NCBI GenBank assembly: GCA_006227085.1
Contig: SBFY01000138.1
Location: forward strand, 1-12,062
Length of the DNA: 12,062 nucleotides
Origin: Gammaproteobacteria bacterium
GTDB lineage: Bacteria > Pseudomonadota > Gammaproteobacteria > Pseudomonadales > M0112
Reading direction: 5' to 3'
Shown: positions 1 to 4,953 of the stretch, in pieces
Numbering within the stretch: the first letter of the stretch is position 1
Layout: every line of letters begins with the position of its first letter
Made by a program: the position numbers and the translations under genes
The notes under the pieces: model-generated
What the model was told of the DNA's origin: nothing
Databases searched by the model: none
Seen by the model: only the letters and a program-made list of their open reading frames with translations

Positions 1-497
1 GCCTGGATATGCCGGAGGTGGCCTTGGTGGCGATCCTTGATGCGGACAAGGAAGGCTTCCTGCGATCCGATCGTTCCCTGATCCAGACCATCGGCCGGGC
101 GGCGAGGAATGCCTGTGGGCGGGCGATTTTGTATGCCGACAAGGTCACGGGTTCCATGCAGCGGGCGATGGATGAGACGGCGCGGCGACGCGAGAAGCAG
201 GAGGCTTTCAATGCCGAACACGGTATCGTGCCGAAAACCATCATCAAGGGTGTCGTGGATGTCATGGAGGGCGCACGGCTGGCCAAAACCGGCAAGCGTT
301 CACGCAAGGGGCAGGCCGCCATTGCGGAAGAGGCAGCCAGCTATGCATCGGCCGCTGACATCAGTCGCGAGATGGACAGGCTCGAGAAGGCCATGCACGA
401 GCATGCCCGTAACCTGGAATTTGAAGAGGCGGCCAGCCTGCGTGACCGGCTGGCACAGTTGCGTGAACGATGGGCTTTGATGCCCGGCGAGGCTTGA
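1..497 (+). CDS. uvrB: UvrABC excision nuclease subunit B (UvrB), C-terminal part, 5' end outside window
   Basis: The reading frame is open from the first complete codon (base 3) to TGA at 495-497, giving the last 164 residues of a protein usually about 670 long. UvrB is the DNA-damage-verifying helicase-like subunit of nucleotide excision repair; it is loaded by UvrA and then recruits UvrC. Seen here: LDMPEV and AILDADKEGFLRS, typical of helicase domain 4, then QTIGRAARN (about bases 84-110), which is helicase motif VI with its ATP-contacting arginines. The C-terminal UVR domain is at about bases 357-467 (EMDRLEKAMHEHARNLEFEEA), the helical hairpin that binds UvrC. The C-terminus looks complete. 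No terminator is visible between the stop and the tRNA promoter 14 bases downstream, so some uvrB transcripts may read into tRNA-Val. The assignment is very secure. Confidence 0.97.
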   Translation, partial: LDMPEVALVAILDADKEGFLRSDRSLIQTIGRAARNACGRAILYADKVTGSMQRAMDETARRREKQEAFNAEHGIVPKTIIKGVVDVMEGARLAKTGKRSRKGQAAIAEEAASYASAADISREMDRLEKAMHEHARNLEFEEAASLRDRLAQLRERWALMPGEA

Positions 498-511
498 GGG
501 TGGCGGGACGG

Positions 512-540
512 TTGAGCGCCGGCAGGGCGCAGCATATAAT
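512..540 (+). promoter_or_regulatory. sigma70-type promoter for tRNA-Val
   Basis: A -35 box TTGAGC (512-517) and a perfect -10 box TATAAT (535-540) are separated by the ideal 17 bases. Transcription should start near 546-548, only a few bases before the mature tRNA. The stretch just after the -10 box (GCCGCCCC) is GC-rich, as in stable-RNA promoters under stringent control in enterobacteria. The elements are seen directly; stringent control is inferred. Confidence 0.85.
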
Positions 541-552
541 GCCGCCCCTTGC

Positions 553-629
553 AGGCACGTAGCTCAGTTGGTTAGAGCACCACCTTGACATGGTGGGGGT
601 CGTTGGTTCGAATCCGATCGTGCCTACCA
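553..629 (+). tRNA. tRNA-Val, anticodon GAC
   Basis: A complete 77-base cloverleaf. The acceptor arm AGGCACG (553-559) pairs with CGTGCCT (619-625). The D stem is GCTC/GAGC. The anticodon stem CCACC (580-584) pairs with GGTGG (592-596) around the loop TTGACAT, with anticodon GAC at 587-589. The T arm is GTTGG/CCGAT around TTCGAAT. The discriminator A is at 626 and CCA is encoded at 627-629. It reads GUC and GUU valine codons. It has its own promoter 12 bases upstream and a terminator just after, so it is mainly a single-gene unit. The same tRNA sits before thrS in P. aeruginosa, from memory. Confidence 0.97.
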
Positions 630-635
630 TTACCG

Positions 636-674
636 GGGCACTGTACGCCATCCGCTTACAGTGCCCTTGTTTTT
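636..674 (+). terminator. intrinsic terminator between tRNA-Val and thrS
   Basis: A perfect 10-bp stem, GGGCACTGTA (636-645) with TACAGTGCCC (657-666), has an 11-base loop and is followed by TTGTTTTT (667-674). It ends the tRNA-Val transcript. It also lies between every visible promoter and thrS, so it may act as an attenuator for thrS. Confidence 0.88.
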
Positions 675-727
675 CGAACTCTTCATGTGGCCTTTGGTAG
701 CGGTCACCACTGGATAAAGGAGTCTCG
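675..727 (+). promoter_or_regulatory. putative thrS translational operator with tRNA-Thr anticodon-arm mimic
   Basis: Two nested helices can be drawn. The outer one pairs 675-683 (CGAACTCTT) with 718-727 (AGGAGTCTCG), nine pairs with C724 bulged and one G-U pair. This would bury most of the thrS ribosome binding site. The inner hairpin pairs GTGGCC (687-692) with GGTCAC (702-707), six pairs including one G-U, around a nine-base loop. Bases 694-700 read TTGGTAG, which matches the tRNA-Thr(GGU) anticodon loop (TTGGTAA) at six of seven positions; GGT is at 696-698. In E. coli, ThrRS represses its own mRNA by binding such an anticodon-like arm just upstream of the ribosome binding site, and G35 and U36 are identity bases. 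Both bases are kept here. The structure was drawn by hand; repression is inferred from E. coli. Confidence 0.6.
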
Positions 728-731
728 CCCT

Positions 732-2657
732 ATGCCTACCATTACCTTGCCCGATGGCAGCCAGCGCCAGTTTGATCATGCCGTGACCGTGGCCGAGGTG
801 GCCGCGAATATCGGTGCCGGCCTCGCCAAGGCGGCCCTGGCCGGCCGTGTGGATGATTGCCTGGTGGATACCAGCTACCGGATCGAGCGCGATGCACGCC
901 TGGCCATCATCACCGACCGTGATGCCGATGGCCTGGAAGTGATTCGCCATTCCACCGCGCACCTGTTGGCGATGGCGGCCCAATCGTTGTTCCCCGGTTT
1001 GCAAGTCACGATTGGACCGGTCATCGAAGACGGCTTTTATTACGACTTTGCCTATGAGCGGCCGCTGACCCCGGAAGACCTGGGTGCCATTGAGCAGCGC
1101 ATGGAAGAGCTGGCGAAGCAGGATGTGCCGGTCCAGCGTGAGGTGATGAGCCGCGAGCAGGCGATGGAAACCTTCAAGGCCCTGGGTGAGCACTACAAGG
1201 TCGAAATCATCCAGGACTTGCCGGCGGGCGAAGAAATCTCCGTGTACCGGCAAGGCGACTGGATGGACCTGTGCCGTGGCCCGCATGTGCCGTCCACTGG
1301 CAAGCTGAAATCCTTCAAGCTGACCAAAGTGGCGGGCGCGTACTGGCGGGGCGATTCGAAGAACGCCATGTTGCAGCGGGTCTATGGCACGGCCTGGCCA
1401 GACAAGAAACAACTCACGGCCTACCTGACCCGTATCGAGGAAGCCGAGAAGCGCGACCACCGTCGCATTGGCAAGAAGCTGGACCTCTTCCACACCCAGG
1501 AGGAAGCCCCGGGCATGGTGTTCTGGCACCCGAAGGGTTGGGCCTTGTGGCAGGTCATTGAGCAATACATGCGGGCCGAGCAGCGCCGCCGGGGTTACCA
1601 GGAGATCCGTACCCCGCAGGTCGTCGATTTCACGTTATGGCAGAAATCCGGCCATGCCGACAAATTCGGCAAGGACATGTTCAGCCTGCAGGTGGAAGAG
1701 CGCGACTTTGCGGTCAAGCCGATGAATTGCCCCTGCCATGTGCAGGTGTTCAACCAGGGCCTGCGCAGTTATCGCGATTTGCCGTTGCGACTGGCGGAAT
1801 TCGGTTCCTGCCATCGCAATGAGCCTTCCGGTTCCTTGCACGGCATCATGCGGGTTCGTGGCTTCACCCAGGACGACGCCCATATCTTCTGTACCGAGGA
1901 GAGCATTCAGCCGGAAGTATCTGATTTTATTGACTTCTTGCATGATGTGTATGCGGACTTCGGATTCACGGACATCATCTACCGGCTGTCGACCCGGCCG
2001 GAGAACCGGGTGGGCTCGGATGCCAGCTGGGACAAGGCTGAACAAGCCCTGGCACAAGCCCTGGACGCCAAGGGGCTGCCTTGGCAGGAGCTGCCGGGTG
2101 AAGGCGCTTTCTACGGCCCGAAGATCGAGTTTTCCCTGAAGGACTGCATTGGCCGGGTCTGGCAGGTCGGTACCATCCAGGTAGACTTCTCCATGCCGGG
2201 CCGGCTGGAAGCGCAATACGTGGCCGAAGACAGCTCGCGGAAAGTGCCGGTGATGCTGCACCGCGCCATCCTCGGGTCGTTTGAACGGTTTATCGGCATC
2301 CTGATCGAGCATTACGAGGGGAATTTCCCGTTATGGCTGTCACCGCTGCAGGCGGTGGTCATGAACATCACGGACAAGCAGGCCCCGTGGGTGACCCAGG
2401 TCGAAGAATCCTTGAAAAATAAAGGCTTTAGGGTTGAATCCGACTTGAGAAATGAAAAGATCGGCTTTAAAATCCGCGAGCACACGATCCAGCGGGTCCC
2501 GTATTTGCTGGTTGTGGGCGACAAAGAAGTGGAAACCTGTACTGTGTCCGTGCGGACCCGAACCGGTGAAGACCTGGGCAGCATGAGCCTTGATGGCCTG
2601 CTTGCTCACCTTGACCGGGAAGTGGCTCGCCGCGGGCGTTTTGTTTCGGAGGATTGA
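732..2657 (+). CDS. thrS: threonine-tRNA ligase (ThrRS)
   Basis: Cytoplasmic class II synthetase that charges tRNA-Thr with threonine using ATP. The ATG at 732 is chosen because AAAGGAG (716-722) lies 9 bases upstream and the product starts MPTITLPDGS, the usual start of the TGS domain. A reading from further upstream would begin inside tRNA-Val. Length is 641 residues; E. coli has 642. The TGS domain spans about 1-62. The editing domain follows, with HSTAH (H73, H77) and DLCRGPH (C181, H185), which removes mischarged serine. The catalytic core carries the zinc ligands C333 (MNCPCH), H384 (DDAH) and H510 (MLHRAILGSFERF). Class II motif 2 is FGSCHRNEPSG, about 357-367. The anticodon-binding domain occupies roughly the last 105 residues. 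The stop lies two bases before the proposed infC start, so the two are translationally close. Expression is probably governed by the leader at 675-727. Confidence 0.98.
   Translation: MPTITLPDGSQRQFDHAVTVAEVAANIGAGLAKAALAGRVDDCLVDTSYRIERDARLAIITDRDADGLEVIRHSTAHLLAMAAQSLFPGLQVTIGPVIEDGFYYDFAYERPLTPEDLGAIEQRMEELAKQDVPVQREVMSREQAMETFKALGEHYKVEIIQDLPAGEEISVYRQGDWMDLCRGPHVPSTGKLKSFKLTKVAGAYWRGDSKNAMLQRVYGTAWPDKKQLTAYLTRIEEAEKRDHRRIGKKLDLFHTQEEAPGMVFWHPKGWALWQVIEQYMRAEQRRRGYQEIRTPQVVDFTLWQKSGHADKFGKDMFSLQVEERDFAVKPMNCPCHVQVFNQGLRSYRDLPLRLAEFGSCHRNEPSGSLHGIMRVRGFTQDDAHIFCTEESIQPEVSDFIDFLHDVYADFGFTDIIYRLSTRPENRVGSDASWDKAEQALAQALDAKGLPWQELPGEGAFYGPKIEFSLKDCIGRVWQVGTIQVDFSMPGRLEAQYVAEDSSRKVPVMLHRAILGSFERFIGILIEHYEGNFPLWLSPLQAVVMNITDKQAPWVTQVEESLKNKGFRVESDLRNEKIGFKIREHTIQRVPYLLVVGDKEVETCTVSVRTRTGEDLGSMSLDGLLAHLDREVARRGRFVSED
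2648..2652 (+). promoter_or_regulatory. infC ribosome binding site (decides the start codon)
   Basis: GGAGG lies inside the last codons of thrS. It is one base from an in-frame TTG (2654) but seven bases from an in-frame ATC (2660). Seven is normal spacing and one is not, so ATC is the better start. No in-frame ATG occurs near; the first is at about 2786 and would delete most of the N-domain. Confidence 0.75.
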
Positions 2658-2659
2658 CC

Positions 2660-3190
2660 ATCAAGCGCGATCAGGATGGAGGGCGTAAGCATCTCCTCAA
2701 TGAAGATATTCGGGCACGTGAAGTACGCCTGATTGGAGCCGACGGCCAGCAAGTAGGTATTGTCTCTATTGACGAGGCCTTACGGATGGCTGAAGCAGCC
2801 GAGCTTGACCTGGTGCAGATTGCTGATTCTGACCCGGTTGTTTGCAAAATCATGGATTATGGCAAACAGCTGTACGAGGCCAAGAAACAGCAGAACGAAG
2901 CAAGGAAGAAGCAGGTGCGGACGACGATCAAGGAGATCAAGTTCCGCCCAGGGACGGAAGAAGGGGATTACCAGGTAAAACTGCGCAACCTGGTACGTTT
3001 CCTTGAGCATGGGGATAAAGCCAAGATCACGCTGCGTTTTCGCGGTCGTGAAATGGCCCACCAGGAGCTTGGCATGCAGCTGTTGCAGCGTGTTGAAGCG
3101 GACCTGGCGGATTATGGTGCGGTGGAGCAGCATCCGAAAATGGAAGGCCGCCAACTCACCATGGTGATTGCCCCGAAAAAGAAGAAGTGA
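2660..3190 (+). CDS. infC: translation initiation factor IF-3
   Basis: IF3 binds the 30S subunit, prevents early joining of 50S and rejects wrong start codons and initiator tRNAs. From the ATC at 2660 it has 176 residues (178 if TTG at 2654 is used); E. coli IF3 has 180. The N-domain holds REVRLIGADGQQVGIVSIDEAL and IMDYGK. A basic linker rich in K, Q and R follows. The C-domain holds IKEIKFRPGTEEGDYQVKLRNL and AKITLRFRGREMAHQELGM, and the protein ends IAPKKKK. The stretch before the conserved cysteine (IADSDPVVC) looks one residue shorter than in E. coli, and a conserved proline is replaced by valine. E. coli infC starts with AUU, which lets IF3 repress its own translation. An AUC start would serve the same purpose; that function is inferred. 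It lies two bases after the thrS stop and 43 bases before rpmI. Confidence 0.96.
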   Translation: MKRDQDGGRKHLLNEDIRAREVRLIGADGQQVGIVSIDEALRMAEAAELDLVQIADSDPVVCKIMDYGKQLYEAKKQQNEARKKQVRTTIKEIKFRPGTEEGDYQVKLRNLVRFLEHGDKAKITLRFRGREMAHQELGMQLLQRVEADLADYGAVEQHPKMEGRQLTMVIAPKKKK

Positions 3191-3233
3191 CCGGGTGGTC
3201 GTTTCATAACCTTTGAATGCGGAGTGAGAGATC

Positions 3234-3434
3234 ATGGCAAAAGCAGCAAAAACCCATAGCGGTGCAAAAAAGCGTTTCAAACTGGCTGGTGGCGGTCGCA
3301 TCAAGTGCAAGCACGCCAACAAGAGCCACATCCTTACCAAGATGACGACCAAGCGTAAGCGTCAGTTGCGGGGCACGGACCATATCGATCCGTCTGACCT
3401 GAACCGCGTTGAGCGCATGTTGCGCATCCGTTAA
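3234..3434 (+). CDS. rpmI: 50S ribosomal protein bL35
   Basis: A 66-residue, very basic protein starting MAKAAKTHSGAKKRF and containing KCKHANKSHILTKMTTKRKRQLRG, the bL35 signature (E. coli: [20 protein letters not shown]). It is part of the large ribosomal subunit. ATG at 3234 has GGAG (3221-3224) nine bases upstream. It sits between infC and rplT, as in most bacteria. In E. coli, protein L20 represses rpmI and rplT translation through a site in the infC-rpmI region. I could not identify an L20 site in the 43-base gap; only a weak 4-5 bp hairpin (GACC/GGTC, 3189-3200) is visible, and the E. coli pseudoknot uses bases far apart. Confidence 0.97.
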   Translation: MAKAAKTHSGAKKRFKLAGGGRIKCKHANKSHILTKMTTKRKRQLRGTDHIDPSDLNRVERMLRIR

Positions 3435-3461
3435 TCCAGATACCGGTAAGGAGAACAGAAT

Positions 3462-3818
3462 ATGCCTCGTATCAAGCGTGGAGTGACGGCACACCGTCGC
3501 CACAAGAAAATCATGAAACAGGCGAAGGGTTACTACGGTGCCCGTAGCCGTGTGTTCCGTGTTGCCAAGCAAGCCGTCACCAAGGCAGGCCAGTATGCCT
3601 ACCGTGACCGTCGCCAGCGCAAGCGCCAGTTCCGTGCGTTGTGGATTGCGCGCATCAACGCGGGCAGTCGTGCCAATGGCTTGACCTATAGCCGCCTGAT
3701 TGCCGGCCTGCGCAAAGCCAATATTGAGCTGGACCGCAAGGTGCTGGCTGATCTGGCAGTGCATGACAAGGACGCCTTTGCCGCCATCGTGAACCAGGCG
3801 AAGGCAGCCCTGGCCTGA
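3462..3818 (+). CDS. rplT: 50S ribosomal protein bL20
   Basis: A 118-residue basic protein, the same size as E. coli L20. It starts MPRIKRGVTAHRRHKKIMKQAKGYYGARS and continues YAYRDRRQRKRQFRALWI and RINAGSRANGLTYSRLI, all diagnostic for bL20, which is needed for early 50S assembly and binds 23S rRNA. ATG at 3462 has TAAGGAG (3447-3453) eight bases upstream and lies 27 bases after the rpmI stop, so the two are co-transcribed. The C-terminal half is the part that acts as translational repressor in E. coli. An intrinsic terminator lies 40 bases past the stop. Confidence 0.98.
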   Translation: MPRIKRGVTAHRRHKKIMKQAKGYYGARSRVFRVAKQAVTKAGQYAYRDRRQRKRQFRALWIARINAGSRANGLTYSRLIAGLRKANIELDRKVLADLAVHDKDAFAAIVNQAKAALA

Positions 3819-3824
3819 GTCAGG

Positions 3825-3844
3825 CTGCGAGGCATGCCTCGCAG
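3825..3844. repeat. 20-base perfect palindrome after rplT
   Basis: The half-site CTGCGAGGCA is followed directly by its exact reverse complement, with GCATGC in the middle. As RNA it would form an 8-bp GC-rich hairpin with a CATG loop. No T-run follows, so it is not an intrinsic terminator by itself. It starts seven bases after the rplT stop and sits 13 bases before the real terminator. It could protect the 3' end of the ribosomal mRNA or bind a dimeric protein; its function is not shown. Confidence 0.8.
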
Positions 3845-3857
3845 TAACGCAGTATCG

Positions 3858-3893
3858 AAGGGGAAAGGGTGAGTGCTCTTTCCCCTTTTGTTT
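3858..3893 (+). terminator. intrinsic terminator or attenuator between rplT and pheS
   Basis: AAGGGGAAAG (3858-3867) pairs with CTTTCCCCTT (3878-3887), ten pairs around a ten-base loop, followed by further Ts (TTTTGTTT at 3886-3893 overlaps the stem end). It ends the ribosomal-protein transcript at least partly. The pheS start is only 18 bases downstream and I see no promoter between them, so pheST probably depends on read-through or on a promoter further upstream. In E. coli a phenylalanine-controlled attenuator (leader pheM) occupies this position; no phenylalanine-rich leader peptide is visible here. Confidence 0.85.
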
Positions 3894-3911
3894 CATGCAA
3901 GGTGATGACGG

Positions 3912-4928
3912 ATGGATAATCGTGAAGCGTGGGTAGCCGAAGCGCTGGCAGCAGTTGCAGCAGCCGGTTCGGTAGCGGATCTCGAACAGGTCCGGGTCGG
4001 GTGGCTGGGCAAGAAAGGCCGGGTCACGGAACTGTTGAAGGCCTTGGGTCAATTGCCGGCCGAAGAGCGTCCTGCCGCGGGTGCCGAAATCAATGTGGTC
4101 AAGGAGCAGATCCAGCAAGCGATCACGGAGCGCCGTGATGCACTGGAGGCAGCGGCTATCGGAGAGCGCCTGTCCCGTGAACGGGTGGATGTCAGCTTGC
4201 CCGGTCGTGGTGAGTTGCCCGGCAGCTTGCATCCTGTGACGCGCACGATTCGCCGCATGCGGGCTTTTTTTGAACAAGCCGGCTTCGATGTGGCGGAAGG
4301 TCCTGAAATCGAAACCGACTATTACAATTTCGAAGCGTTGAATATTCCCGCGCATCACCCGGCGCGTGCCATGCACGATACGTTTTATGTGGACGAAGGT
4401 CGTGTGTTGCGCACACACACATCGCCGGTACAGATTCGTGTCATGCAATCCGCGCAACCGCCGATCCGGATTATTTGTCCTGGCCGTGTCTACCGTTGCG
4501 ATTCCGATGTCACCCATACCCCGATGTTTCATCAGGTGGAAGGGTTATTGGTGGATGAACACACCAGCTTTGCTGAACTCAAGGGTGTGGTGCAGGATTT
4601 CCTGGCAGCCTTCTTTGAAAAACCCCTGGGTGTACGTTTCCGTCCGTCGTATTTCCCGTTCACCGAGCCTTCCGCAGAAGTGGATATTGAATGCGTGATT
4701 TGCGGTGGTAGCGGTTGCCGGGTGTGCAAGCACAGCGGCTGGCTGGAAGTGATGGGCTGCGGCATGGTGCATCCGGAAGTATTCCGGCATGCCGGTATCG
4801 ACAGTGATCGCTACCAGGGCTTTGCATTTGGCATGGGCGTTGAGCGCTTGGCCATGCTCCGGTATGGCGTCAATGATTTGCGCCTGTTCTTCGAAAACGA
4901 TATCGATTTCCTCAAGCAGTTTGCTTGA
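3912..4928 (+). CDS. pheS: phenylalanine-tRNA ligase alpha subunit
   Basis: The catalytic alpha chain of the (alpha-beta)2 PheRS, which charges tRNA-Phe. ATG at 3912 has AAGGTG (3899-3904) seven bases upstream. Length is 338 residues; E. coli has 327. The N-terminal third forms the tRNA-binding coiled coil (QVRVGWLGKKGRVTELLKALG onward). The class II core includes HPVTRTIRRM, TDYYNFEALNIPAHHPAR, THTPMFHQVEGL (motif 2, about 201-212), FRPSYFPFTEPSAEVDIE and FGMGVERLAMLRYG (motif 3, about 305-320). The extra length is largely a loop with CVICGGSGCRVC (C261, C264, C269, C272), a CxxC-x4-CxxC pattern able to hold zinc. E. coli lacks it, but I recall similar loops in pseudomonads and other bacteria. 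pheT follows 25 bases after the stop. Confidence 0.98.
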   Translation: MDNREAWVAEALAAVAAAGSVADLEQVRVGWLGKKGRVTELLKALGQLPAEERPAAGAEINVVKEQIQQAITERRDALEAAAIGERLSRERVDVSLPGRGELPGSLHPVTRTIRRMRAFFEQAGFDVAEGPEIETDYYNFEALNIPAHHPARAMHDTFYVDEGRVLRTHTSPVQIRVMQSAQPPIRIICPGRVYRCDSDVTHTPMFHQVEGLLVDEHTSFAELKGVVQDFLAAFFEKPLGVRFRPSYFPFTEPSAEVDIECVICGGSGCRVCKHSGWLEVMGCGMVHPEVFRHAGIDSDRYQGFAFGMGVERLAMLRYGVNDLRLFFENDIDFLKQFA

Positions 4929-4953
4929 TGTCACGGCTTAGGGAGAAAGCAGC

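Noticed and set aside
585..731. A thrS start upstream at 585, giving a 690-residue protein
   Set aside because: It begins inside the tRNA-Val anticodon arm and crosses a terminator. The ATG at 732 has a good ribosome binding site and gives the family length and N-terminus.
2654..2659. TTG at 2654 as the infC start
   Set aside because: Only one base separates it from GGAGG; the ATC at 2660 has proper spacing. It remains the alternative if non-canonical starts are not allowed.
3189..3200. A small hairpin (GACC/GGTC) between infC and rpmI as an L20 operator
   Set aside because: Only four to five pairs, and the E. coli L20 site is a long-range pseudoknot that I cannot recognise by eye here.
3834..3872. 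A 12-codon leader-peptide-like frame before pheS
   Set aside because: No Phe codons and no properly spaced ribosome binding site, so a PheM-type role is not supported. It is kept only as part of the attenuator question.
3204..4532. A 442-codon open frame on the minus strand
   Set aside because: It lies opposite rpmI, rplT and pheS, which are unmistakable. The predicted product has no recognisable domain and is rich in His, Arg and Thr, as expected of an antisense frame.
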